Below, piece by piece: positions 6,206 through 14,157 of a stretch of 25,014 bases of DNA. Origin of the DNA: an uncultured Oscillospiraceae bacterium (GTDB lineage: Bacteria; Bacillota; Clostridia; Oscillospirales; Oscillospiraceae). The position numbers and the translations under genes were made by a program. Below the pieces are notes generated by a model. That model made no database searches and was not told where the DNA came from. It saw only the letters and a list, made by a program, of their open reading frames with translations. The stretch spans positions 1-25,014 of the forward strand of contig CAJULJ010000039.1 of assembly GCA_910587395.1 (NCBI GenBank). The letters run 5' to 3'. The number at the start of each line of letters is the position of its first letter. The first letter of the stretch is position 1.

Positions 6206-7530
6206 TGAAAAACGAACGGGAGCTGACCTGCACCGCGGCCGTGATGTTCGCGCTGAATTTTTCCATCATCCTTTTTTATTCCCTTATCTGCCTGACCACC
6301 ACCTTCCGGCTGTGCGGCAGCCTTGGGGCCTATGACTTTCTGGCCTCGGTGCGGCAGGTGCCCCGGTATCCCTGGCAGATGCTGGTTCAATCCCTCAGCC
6401 TGTACGCCCTGCTGTGCGTGCTGAGCCTGTTCAAGAGCCTGCGTTCCCCACAGCGGTTTGCCCTGCGCATGGCCGTGTGCGTGACGGAAATCGCTCTGTG
6501 CGCTGGAATTATCTTCTCCCTGGATTTCTACTACAGCGGCATAGCGCTGCTGGTGCTGGCCGATCTGGTGCACTATGTCCAGAGCAGCAAAATGCGGCTG
6601 TGCTTCATTATCGTACTCAGCCTGCTGTTTGCCTTTGGGCGGTATGAGATCGTGGCCCGGCCCGCCGGTAGTATTGCCTTCAACGCCTATCTCAGCTACT
6701 ATAACCAGACGGCCCAGAGCTGGTTCACCAGCCTGGAGAGCTTCATGGTCTGTCTGAATATCCTGATGTTCGTCCTGTTCATGATTTTGCTGTTCACCGG
6801 CCAGAAGGACGAGAATACCCGCATCCGCAGGCTGAACGAGCAGCTCAATCAGGCCAACGACCAGCTGCGGGACTATGCGGTGAACATGGAGCGCATGACG
6901 GAAATGCGGGAGCGCAACCGCTTGGCCCGGGAGATTCACGACACCCTGGGCCATACCCTCACAGGCATCATTATGGGGGCGGACGCGGGGCTGGCCCTGT
7001 TCGACGCCGCCCCGGAGGAGTCCAAAAAACGCATCCAGGTGGTGGCCCAGTCCGCGAGGGACGGGCTCACAGACGTGCGCCGGTCCATCAAGGCCCTGCG
7101 GCCCGACGCGCTGGAGCGCTCCTCCCTGGCGGAGGCGCTGGAGGAGCTGGTGAAAAATTTCTGTATGACGACCTCCGCCAAGGTCGCCTACAGCCAGGAG
7201 GCGGGACCGCTGAAATTGGCCGCTGACGAGGAGGACACGCTGTACCGGGCGGTGCAGGAGGGGCTGACCAACGCCGTCCGTCATGGGCACGCCGGCCAGA
7301 TCGACATCCGCCTGACCCGAAAGGGCGATGTGGTCACCGTCAGCATCCGGGACAACGGCTTGGGATGCGCGGAACCGGAGGAGGGCTTCGGCCTGCGCCA
7401 TATGAGGGAACGGCTGGAGCTGCTGGGCGGCGCCTTGACCTGCGGGAACCTGGACAAGGACGCGGCGGACGGGTACACGGGCTTTTTTATCACTGTGGAT
7501 CTGCCCGTCCGGAGCAGAAAGGAGGAGTAA
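6205..7530 (+). CDS. NarL-type sensor histidine kinase, 6 TM
   Basis: This 441-residue kinase has about six membrane helices in residues 10-200, followed by a coiled coil (RIRRLNEQLNQANDQL). The HisKA_3 dimerisation and phosphoacceptor helix contains His245 in AREIHDTLGH, and the HATPase_c domain has Asn356 (EGLTNAVRHG), DNGLG near 383 and a GFGL loop at 394-397. HisKA_3 kinases pair with NarL/LuxR regulators, which fits the next gene. It has little extracellular loop sequence of its own, supporting sensing through the anchored binding protein. The start is ATG 6205, sharing one base with the previous stop, which implies translational coupling; the frame is open to GTG 6196 upstream. Confidence 0.92.
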   Translation: MKNERELTCTAAVMFALNFSIILFYSLICLTTTFRLCGSLGAYDFLASVRQVPRYPWQMLVQSLSLYALLCVLSLFKSLRSPQRFALRMAVCVTEIALCAGIIFSLDFYYSGIALLVLADLVHYVQSSKMRLCFIIVLSLLFAFGRYEIVARPAGSIAFNAYLSYYNQTAQSWFTSLESFMVCLNILMFVLFMILLFTGQKDENTRIRRLNEQLNQANDQLRDYAVNMERMTEMRERNRLAREIHDTLGHTLTGIIMGADAGLALFDAAPEESKKRIQVVAQSARDGLTDVRRSIKALRPDALERSSLAEALEELVKNFCMTTSAKVAYSQEAGPLKLAADEEDTLYRAVQEGLTNAVRHGHAGQIDIRLTRKGDVVTVSIRDNGLGCAEPEEGFGLRHMRERLELLGGALTCGNLDKDAADGYTGFFITVDLPVRSRKEE

Positions 7531-7533
7531 GCC

Positions 7534-8199
7534 ATGATTAAAGTATTGATCGTGGACGATCAGGAGCTGTTCCGGGAAAGCTTGAAGGTGGTGCTCAGCG
7601 TCAGCGGGAGCATCCAGGTATCCGACGCGGTATCCAGCGTGGCGGAGGCCCTGAAAAGCGCAGCACGGGACCGGCCGGACGTGGTGCTGATGGACGTGCG
7701 TATGCCGGGAATGGACGGTGTGGAGGGCGCCCGGCTGTTCAAGGAGCGCTGGTCCGAGGTAAAGGTCATCGTACTGACCACCTTTGACGACGATGAATAT
7801 GTGTTCGGGGCGCTGAAGAACGGGGCCAGCGGATATCTGCTGAAGGGGAGCAGCATTTCCGAGCTGTCCGAGGCCATCCAGATTGCCCACGGCGGCGGGG
7901 CCATGATCAACCCCACCGTGGCCACCAAGGTGATCCGCCAATTTTCCAACATGGCCAAGGGCTCCTCGCGGCTTCAGGTGAATGAGGAGGCCGCCCGGGA
8001 CGTCAGCAAAAACGAATGGCAGATCATCCGCACCGTGGGCAGCGGAATGTCCAACAAGGAGATTGCCCAGGAGCTGTGCCTGTCCGAGGGGACGGTGCGC
8101 AACTCCATCAGCAATATCCTGTTCAAGCTGGGCCTCCGGGACCGCACCCAGCTGGCCATCTGGGCGGTGCAGACCGGGGCGGTGGACCGTCTGTTATGA
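7534..8199 (+). CDS. NarL/LuxR-family response regulator
   Basis: This is a 221-residue two-domain regulator. The receiver domain (1-120) has acidic Asp8/Asp9, the phosphoacceptor Asp54 in VVLMDVRMPGMDG, Thr82/83 and Lys104. The C-terminal LuxR-type helix-turn-helix (about 155-212) contains SNKEIAQELCLSEGTVRNSI and then LGLRDRTQLAIWAVQTG. The gene starts three bases after the kinase stop, behind AGGAGG. Its 3' end overlaps the next gene by four bases (ATGA). Likely targets are the promoter at 5155 and the downstream transport genes, but no binding site can be named from the sequence alone. Confidence 0.95.
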   Translation: MIKVLIVDDQELFRESLKVVLSVSGSIQVSDAVSSVAEALKSAARDRPDVVLMDVRMPGMDGVEGARLFKERWSEVKVIVLTTFDDDEYVFGALKNGASGYLLKGSSISELSEAIQIAHGGGAMINPTVATKVIRQFSNMAKGSSRLQVNEEAARDVSKNEWQIIRTVGSGMSNKEIAQELCLSEGTVRNSISNILFKLGLRDRTQLAIWAVQTGAVDRLL

Positions 8200-9488
8200 G
8201 AGGCCATATGTGGAAACGGGCCGAGGCTGTGCTGCTGGCCCTGGCGCTGTGTCTCGGCCTGACCGGGTGCGGCGGGAGCGGGGATACGGTAATCACCATC
8301 GGCGTGTACGCGGGCAGCTACTGGGACACCCCCAACGGGGACTGCTACCAGATTTTAGACCACGCCATTGCGCTCTTTGAGGCGGACCACCCCGGCGTCC
8401 AGGTGAAGTACGTCAGCGGCATCCCCACCGACGCCTACAGCGAGTGGCTGGCGGAGCAGATTTTGAAGGGCACCGAGCCGGATTTGTACTTCGTGCTTCC
8501 CGAGGACTTTGACCTGCTGGTATCCTCCGGCGCGCTGGCGAACCTGGACGAGCGGATCGCCGGGGACCCGGAGTTCGACGCCTCCCTCTATTACGAGCCC
8601 TGCCTGCGCTCCGGACAGGCCAACGGGAGCCAGTATGCCCTGCCCCACGAGAGCGTACCCACCATCATGTTCGTGAACAAGACCCTGCTGGAGGACAACG
8701 GCATTGAAATGCCGGACAACGACTGGACCTGGGACGATTTTTACGACATCTGCGCCCGGATCACCGATGTGGACAGCCGCCGGTTCGGCGTGTATGATTA
8801 CACCTGGCTCAACGCTTTGTACTCCAACGGCGCGGCCCTGTTCTCCGAGGATGGGCGGAGCTGCTACCTAGCCGACGAGGGCGTTCAGCAGGCCGTCCAG
8901 TTCGCCCGGAGATTGAATGAGCTCAACGGCGGTTATACCGTCAGCGGCCGGGACTTCGACATGGGCCGGGTGGCCTTCCGGCCCTTCCTCTATTCGGAGT
9001 ACCGGGCCTATCAGCCCTATCCCTGGCGGCTGAAGAAATACTCCGCCTTCCAATGGGACTGCATCAGTATGCCCGCCGGCCCCTCCGGCTCCAACGTGTC
9101 TGAGCTGCACACCATGATGTTGGGCGTGAACGCCCGCACCCGCCACGGGGAGCTGGCCTGGGATCTGTGCAAGCTGCTGTCCATGGACGAGAGCGTGCAG
9201 AAGGAGCTGTATGCCTACTCCCACGGAATCTCACCCCTGCCCTCCATCGCGGAGGACGGCGGGCTGCTGGCCCAGCTCCACCAGGATGTCCCCGAGGGAG
9301 GCGGTTTTTCCCCCGAGGTTATCCACCACATTATGAGCAGCGCCGTGGTGGTCCCCCGGTTCGGCGCTTACAGCCAGGCCATGATCATGGCGGAGAGCGC
9401 GGTTCAGGAGACCGCCGGCGGCCAGGCCGGACAGAGCAGGATGCTCACCGCCCAGCGGGAGATCAATGTTTTTCTCAGCAAACCATAA
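8196..9488 (+). CDS. Family-1 extracellular solute-binding lipoprotein, orphan
   Basis: This is a 430-residue binding protein of the sugar-specific SBP family 1. Its lipoprotein signal peptide ends at Cys25 in LGLTGC. The mature part has the family's layout: ITIGVYAGSYWD, then IALFEADHPGVQVKYVSG, EPDLYFV, a VPTIMFVNKTLLEDNGIEMP hinge segment and a DWTWDDFYDIC motif. It starts at ATG 8196, overlapping the response-regulator stop, so it is made with the sensor proteins. No MalF/MalG-type permease is nearby, and the ABC system downstream is of a different class with its own binding protein. It is therefore more likely a second sensory or accessory binding protein. The terminator at 9504 follows directly. 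Confidence 0.88.
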   Translation: MRGHMWKRAEAVLLALALCLGLTGCGGSGDTVITIGVYAGSYWDTPNGDCYQILDHAIALFEADHPGVQVKYVSGIPTDAYSEWLAEQILKGTEPDLYFVLPEDFDLLVSSGALANLDERIAGDPEFDASLYYEPCLRSGQANGSQYALPHESVPTIMFVNKTLLEDNGIEMPDNDWTWDDFYDICARITDVDSRRFGVYDYTWLNALYSNGAALFSEDGRSCYLADEGVQQAVQFARRLNELNGGYTVSGRDFDMGRVAFRPFLYSEYRAYQPYPWRLKKYSAFQWDCISMPAGPSGSNVSELHTMMLGVNARTRHGELAWDLCKLLSMDESVQKELYAYSHGISPLPSIAEDGGLLAQLHQDVPEGGGFSPEVIHHIMSSAVVVPRFGAYSQAMIMAESAVQETAGGQAGQSRMLTAQREINVFLSKP

Positions 9489-9503
9489 AAGCTGACGGGG
9501 CGT

Positions 9504-9546
9504 GGCCCTGCCTGGAGATCCAGGCAGGGCCGCGTTTTGCGTTTTG
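9504..9546 (+). terminator. Strong terminator of the sensor operon
   Basis: A perfect 12-bp stem, GGCCCTGCCTGG (9504-9515) with 9520-9531, closes on the loop AGAT and is followed by GCGTTTTGCGTTTTG. It lies 16 bases after the stop of the lipoprotein gene. Confidence 0.85.
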
Positions 9547-9640
9547 CACAAAAGCCGGCCGCTCAATTTGCCAAAATCAGCAGCAAAGTCGCCAAAGCGA
9601 GAAACTCGTGACAAATGTAATCCGTAACTTATGACAGATA

Positions 9641-9667
9641 GCACCTGCGCAAAGGCAGGTGCTTTTG
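9641..9667 (+). terminator. Second stem-loop before the sugar-utilisation genes
   Basis: GCACCTGC (9641-9648) pairs with GCAGGTGC (9655-9662), then TTTTG follows. It lies in the 230-base gap between the sensor and utilisation genes, about 60 bases before the HAD gene. It may back up the first terminator or act as an attenuator for the HAD-isomerase-transporter message. A TACAAT at 9668-9673 could be a -10 box, but no convincing -35 is visible. Confidence 0.55.
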
Positions 9668-9722
9668 TACAATACAGACAGTTTTTGAGCGAGGCCAAAG
9701 GAGAAACCGGAGGTGTGCGCGG

Positions 9723-10589
9723 ATGCGGGCTTATTCCATCGTTTTTCTGGACATTGACGGGACGCTGCTGGACTCCCATCACCAGGTCATGCCTCAGACC
9801 AGGCTGCTGCTGAACCGGCTGGAACGGCGCGGCGTGCCCATCGTCCTGTGCTCCGCCCGCTCGCCGGGCGGGGTGGAGCTGGTGTCCAGGCAGGCCGGAC
9901 TGCACAGCCCCGTGGTGTGCTACGTGGGCGGTCTGGTCTCCGCCTCCGACGGCTCCATCCTGCGGGATGTGGGGATCGAGCCCTCACTGGCTGTCCGTTT
10001 CAAGAAGTTTGCGGCGGAGCAACATCCCGGCGTGGTGGTCAGCGCCTATCTGTACGACGTGTGGCTGACGGACGACCCCGGCAGCCCCGCCGTCCAGCGG
10101 GAGGCCCGCATCTCCCAGTGCACGCCGGTCAAGGGAACGCTGGAGCTGGCGGCGCAGACTGCGTCCCACGTTCACAAGCTGCTGTGCATCGGGGACTCCA
10201 AGCGGGTGCTGGCCCTGCAAAACGAGGCCGCCCAGCGTTTCCCGCAGCTGGTGTTTCTCCGTTCCGGCGCCACCTATCTGGAGGTGCTGCCCCCGGAGAG
10301 CTCCAAGCGCGCGGCGGCGGAGGCGCTCCACAACCGCTATGGCGCGCGCCGGGAGGAGACGGTGGCCTTCGGCGACAGCTTTGTGGATATGGATATGCTG
10401 CGGTACGCCGGGCTGGGCGTGGCCATGGGGAACGCCCCCGGCCCGGTGAAGGAGGCGGCGGACCGGGTGACGGCCTCCAACGATGAGGAGGGCATCTATA
10501 TCACGCTGAAAAGCCTGAAATTCAAAGCGCCGCGGCTGAACCCCATGGAGGAGAAATCGAGAAAGGAAGATGGAGATGAAGCGCTCTGA
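9723..10589 (+). CDS. Cof-type HAD-IIB phosphatase
   Basis: This 288-residue enzyme belongs to the Cof/HAD-IIB group, which removes phosphate from sugar phosphates and related small molecules. Motif I is FLDIDGT with Asp10 and Asp12, motif II has Ser44 in LCSAR, Lys195 is in the ESSK segment, and motif IV is GDSFVDMDM with Asp218 and Asp222. A C2B cap fills the middle. ATG 9723 follows GGAGGTG by seven bases. The stop overlaps the isomerase start by 14 bases, so the two are co-expressed. The substrate cannot be told from sequence; the setting suggests a phosphorylated sugar from the same pathway. Confidence 0.9.
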   Translation: MRAYSIVFLDIDGTLLDSHHQVMPQTRLLLNRLERRGVPIVLCSARSPGGVELVSRQAGLHSPVVCYVGGLVSASDGSILRDVGIEPSLAVRFKKFAAEQHPGVVVSAYLYDVWLTDDPGSPAVQREARISQCTPVKGTLELAAQTASHVHKLLCIGDSKRVLALQNEAAQRFPQLVFLRSGATYLEVLPPESSKRAAAEALHNRYGARREETVAFGDSFVDMDMLRYAGLGVAMGNAPGPVKEAADRVTASNDEEGIYITLKSLKFKAPRLNPMEEKSRKEDGDEAL

Positions 10590-11280
10590 AATCAACGCGG
10601 CGCTGAAAGAGCTGGAGGCCATGGCCCAGCGGTACCGGTTTTCCCTGCCGCCCTTCTGCCATTTCACTCCGGAGGAGTGGCAGTCCAAGGGCCATGAGTA
10701 CGACGAGGTCCGGGACAATATGCTGGGCTGGGACATTACCGACTATGGGATGGGGGACTTCGACAAGATGGGCTTTTCCCTCATCACCATCCGCAACGGC
10801 AACCTGAAGATGCGGGACAAATACGCCAAGACCTATGCGGAAAAGCTGCTGTACTTGAAGGAGGGCCAGTATTCCCCCATGCACTTCCACTGGTCCAAGA
10901 TGGAGGACATCATCAACCGGGGCGGCGGGAACGTGCTCATCCGGGTGTACAACGCCACCCCAGAGGAGGGGCTGGACAAGGTGAGCGATGTCAGCGTCCA
11001 TGTGGACGGCCGGACGATGACGGTGCCCGCCGGCGCCCAGGTGCGGCTGACTCCCGGCGAGAGCATCTCCATCTATCCATATCTCTACCACGATTTTGAG
11101 GTGGAGCCCGGCTCCGGCCCGGTGCTGCTGGGCGAGGTGAGCCAGTGCAACGACGACAACACGGACAACCGGTTTTACGAGAAGCTGGGCCGCTTCCCGG
11201 CCATTGAGGAGGATGAGCTCCCCTACCGGTTGCTGTGCAATGAATATCCCCCAGCGAAGGACGAAATCCGAGGAGGTTGA
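10576..11280 (+). CDS. Cupin D-lyxose/D-mannose-family sugar isomerase
   Basis: This 234-residue single-domain cupin matches the D-lyxose isomerase (EcSI) family, which interconverts D-lyxose and D-xylulose and also D-mannose and D-fructose using a divalent metal. The metal-site residues are visible: His103 and His105 in SPMHFHWSKMED, Glu110, and His172 in YLYHDFEVEPG. Length fits the family. I chose ATG 10576 over 10570 because GGAAG then has a six-base spacing. It overlaps the HAD phosphatase gene and ends two bases before gguA, behind AGGAGG. Its place beside a monosaccharide importer implies that it acts on the imported sugar. No kinase for the ketose product is encoded in this window. 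Confidence 0.88.
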   Translation: MKRSEINAALKELEAMAQRYRFSLPPFCHFTPEEWQSKGHEYDEVRDNMLGWDITDYGMGDFDKMGFSLITIRNGNLKMRDKYAKTYAEKLLYLKEGQYSPMHFHWSKMEDIINRGGGNVLIRVYNATPEEGLDKVSDVSVHVDGRTMTVPAGAQVRLTPGESISIYPYLYHDFEVEPGSGPVLLGEVSQCNDDNTDNRFYEKLGRFPAIEEDELPYRLLCNEYPPAKDEIRGG

Positions 11281-11282
11281 GT

Positions 11283-12827
11283 ATGGACGATTCTTTGATT
11301 CTCCAGATGCGCGAGATCACCAAGGTGTTCCCCGGTGTGCGCGCCCTTGACGGCGTGACGCTGAAGGTGCGGCGGGGTGAGATCCACTCCATCTGCGGCG
11401 AAAACGGCGCGGGAAAATCCACCTTGATGAAGGTTTTGTCCGGCGTCTATCCCTACGGCTCCTATGAGGGCCAGATCATCTACATGGGAAAAGAGGCCAT
11501 GTTCAAAAACATCAAGGAGTCGGAGCACGCCGGCATCGTCATCATCCACCAGGAGCTGACCATGATCCCCGAGCTGTCCATCGCCGAAAACATTTTCATG
11601 GGCAACGAGGTGGTCAAAAACGGGCTCATCGACTGGGACGCGGCCCGGCAGCGCACCGTGGAGCTGCTGGAGCGGGTGGGGCTGAACCTGGACCCAGACA
11701 CCCCCATCAAAAATCTGGGCGTGGGCCAGCAGCAGCTGGTGGAAATCGCCAAGGCGCTGTCCAAAAACGTCAAGCTGCTGATTCTGGACGAACCCACCTC
11801 CGCGCTGAACGAGGCCGATTCCGCTAACCTGCTGGAGCTGATGCGGGGTTTGAAGAGCAAGGACATCACCTGCATCATGATCTCCCACAAGCTCAACGAG
11901 ATCGCCGCCATCTCGGACGCGGTCACCGTCATCCGGGACGGGCGCACCGTGGAGACCTACGCGGTGGAGGCGGGCCATGTGGATGAGGACCGCATCATCC
12001 GCTCCATGGTGGGCCGCTCCATTGAAAACCGCTATCCGGCCCATGAGCCCCACCCCGGCGAGGTGGTGTTCGAGGTGTCCGGCTGGCGCGTGGAGGACCC
12101 CAACATCCCGGGCCGGATGGTGTGCAAGGATTCCAGCTTCTTTGTTCGCGCCGGGGAGATCGTGGGCTTTGCCGGTCTGATGGGCGCGGGGAGAACGGAG
12201 CTGATGCGCTCCCTTTTCGGGCACAATTACGGCATTTTCCGGGGCGGCTCCATCAGGCTGAAGGGCCGGGAGCTCCACATCCCTACGGTGTCTGCGGCCA
12301 TTGAGGCGGGCATCGCCTACGTGCCGGAGGACCGCAAGACCCTGGGCCTCAACCTGATTGACAACATTCGGATGACCATCGTGTCGGCCAACCTGAAGGC
12401 AATTCTGCGGGGCGGGCTTCTGGACTTCGACAAAGAGCTCCAGGCCGCCGAGCAGCACCGTGAGTCGCTGAAGATCAAGGCCCACAGCGTTGACGTGGGC
12501 GTGACCACGCTGTCCGGCGGGAACCAGCAGAAGGTGGTGCTGGGCAAATGGATGTTCACGGAGCCCGAGGTGCTGATCCTGGACGAACCCACCCGAGGCA
12601 TTGACGTGGGCGCCAAGTACGAAATCTATCGCCTGATCCACGAGCTGGCGGATCTGGGGAAAGCGGTGATCCTGGTATCCTCAGAGCTGCCCGAGCTGCT
12701 GGGCATGTCGGACCGCATCTATACGATTTTTGAGGGCAGCATCACGGGCGTGCTGGACAGCAAGGATGCGGACCAGGAAAAGCTGATGCGGCTGATGACA
12801 AACTCGTCCGCCGCGAAACCGGCATGA
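11283..12827 (+). CDS. gguA: Monosaccharide ABC transporter ATPase, GguA/MmsA type
   Basis: This 514-residue protein has two fused ABC domains, as in RbsA/XylG/GguA sugar importers. Domain 1 has Walker A GENGAGKST (39-47), a weakened signature LGVGQQQLVEIA and Walker B LLILDEPTSAL. Domain 2 has a degenerate Walker A (GLMGAGRTEL), the signature LSGGNQQKVVLGKW and Walker B VLILDEPTRGIDVGAKYE. One full and one degenerate site is normal for this class. ATG 11283 lies six bases after AGGAGG at 11271-11276; the upstream TTG 11277 overlaps the isomerase stop and is less likely. The GguA assignment rests on the overall match plus the ChvE-like partner. Confidence 0.9.
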   Translation: MDDSLILQMREITKVFPGVRALDGVTLKVRRGEIHSICGENGAGKSTLMKVLSGVYPYGSYEGQIIYMGKEAMFKNIKESEHAGIVIIHQELTMIPELSIAENIFMGNEVVKNGLIDWDAARQRTVELLERVGLNLDPDTPIKNLGVGQQQLVEIAKALSKNVKLLILDEPTSALNEADSANLLELMRGLKSKDITCIMISHKLNEIAAISDAVTVIRDGRTVETYAVEAGHVDEDRIIRSMVGRSIENRYPAHEPHPGEVVFEVSGWRVEDPNIPGRMVCKDSSFFVRAGEIVGFAGLMGAGRTELMRSLFGHNYGIFRGGSIRLKGRELHIPTVSAAIEAGIAYVPEDRKTLGLNLIDNIRMTIVSANLKAILRGGLLDFDKELQAAEQHRESLKIKAHSVDVGVTTLSGGNQQKVVLGKWMFTEPEVLILDEPTRGIDVGAKYEIYRLIHELADLGKAVILVSSELPELLGMSDRIYTIFEGSITGVLDSKDADQEKLMRLMTNSSAAKPA

Positions 12828-12847
12828 GGAAAGGAAGGGATCGTCTT

Positions 12848-14095
12848 ATGAAACAAATCAAGCAAGTGCTGGGCGGCGAGCTCCGCAAGTATACCATGGT
12901 GATTGCTCTGGTCGCGTTAATTCTGATCTTCCATATCGCCTCGGGCGGCAAAATGATCACCCCCTCGAATTTCCAAAACCTGCTGTCCGGCAACGCATAC
13001 GTGCTGATTCTGGCCATCGGTATGCTGATGGTCATCGTCATCGGGCAGATTGATTTGTCCGTGGGCTCCGTCTCCGGCTTCTGCGGCATGGTGATGGCGC
13101 TGACGGCCACCAACCTGAATTGGCCCTGGTGGGCGGCGGTGCTGTGCGGGCTGGGCATCGGCGTTCTGATCGGCGCATGGCAGGGGTTCTGGGTGGCCAA
13201 GCTGGGTATTCCCGGATTCATCACCACCCTGGGCGGCATGATGATCTTCCGCGGCGGCGTGATCTGGATCTCCAAATCCATCTCCGTCCCCGCCCCGGCG
13301 GAGCTGAAATGGTTCGGCGCGGGCTATCTGCCTGAGTGGGGTCCCTCCTTTACGGGTATGAACAACTCCACCCTTCTGCTGGGCATCATCGCCATCGCGG
13401 CCCTGGCATTTATGCAGCTTCGCAAGCACAAGCGCACGTCAGAGCTGAAGGGCGGGAATGAGCCCCTCTGGCCCGTTGTCACCCGCATCATCCTGGGCGC
13501 GGTGGTCATCGGCTATCTCACCTGGCTGTTCGGCTCCGGTCGTCCCGGCACCTCCTTCCCCATCCCCGGCCTGATCCTGGTGATCCTGGTGATCATCTAT
13601 CACACCATCACCCAGCGCACCCGGTTTGGCCGCCACATCTACGCGGTAGGCGGAAACAAGAGCGCCGCCGCCCTGTCCGGCGTCAACGTCAAAAAGACCT
13701 ACTTCCTCACCATGCTGAATATGTCCTTCCTGGCCGCTCTGGCCGGCATCATGTTCGTGGGCCGCTCCACCGCAGCCGGTCCCTCCGACGGCAACGGCTG
13801 GGAGCTTGACGCCATCGCCTCGGTTTATATCGGCGGCGCGGCGGTGTCCGGCGGCGTGGGCACCATCATGGCCACCATGGTGGGCGGCATGGTCATGGCG
13901 GTGCTGAACTCCGGCCTGATGCTCATGGGCGTGGGCGCGGATAAAACTCAGGTCATCAAGGGCCTGGTTCTGCTGGCAGCGGTGGCCTTCGACGTATATA
14001 ACAAGCAGCCGGGCCACGTTTCCATTACCAAGCGCCTGTTTTCCACCAAAGATTCCGCAGCCAAGGAAGGCTCCCCCGCCGCCAAAGAATCCTGA
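12848..14095 (+). CDS. gguB: Monosaccharide ABC transporter permease, GguB/MmsB type
   Basis: This 415-residue membrane protein is of the BPD_transp_2 class, with about ten hydrophobic helices. Examples are YTMVIALVALILIFHIASGG, YVLILAIGMLMVIVIGQIDL and VIIYHTIT. The cytoplasmic loop GRHIYAVGGNKSAAALSG is the ATPase-contact region typical of XylH/RbsC-type permeases. It is longer than RbsC (about 320), consistent with the XylH/GguB subgroup, and ends in a Lys/Ser-rich tail. I start it at ATG 12848, nine bases after GGAAGG; an in-frame ATG at 12824 overlaps the gguA stop as ATGA and is a real alternative. It pairs with gguA and chvE. Confidence 0.9.
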   Translation: MKQIKQVLGGELRKYTMVIALVALILIFHIASGGKMITPSNFQNLLSGNAYVLILAIGMLMVIVIGQIDLSVGSVSGFCGMVMALTATNLNWPWWAAVLCGLGIGVLIGAWQGFWVAKLGIPGFITTLGGMMIFRGGVIWISKSISVPAPAELKWFGAGYLPEWGPSFTGMNNSTLLLGIIAIAALAFMQLRKHKRTSELKGGNEPLWPVVTRIILGAVVIGYLTWLFGSGRPGTSFPIPGLILVILVIIYHTITQRTRFGRHIYAVGGNKSAAALSGVNVKKTYFLTMLNMSFLAALAGIMFVGRSTAAGPSDGNGWELDAIASVYIGGAAVSGGVGTIMATMVGGMVMAVLNSGLMLMGVGADKTQVIKGLVLLAAVAFDVYNKQPGHVSITKRLFSTKDSAAKEGSPAAKES

Positions 14096-14157
14096 CAGAT
14101 TTCCTGCGGCCGGGCCTTAATAAAGTTCCAAAATCATGTTAGGAGGATGAATCAACC

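Noticed and set aside
6103..7941. A 612-codon open frame on the - strand, antisense to the kinase and regulator genes
   Set aside because: It opposes well-recognised genes and has Gln/His-rich, low-information sequence typical of antisense frames in high-GC DNA.
11277..11282. TTG at 11277 as the gguA start
   Set aside because: It touches the AGGAGG itself; ATG 11283 has proper spacing.
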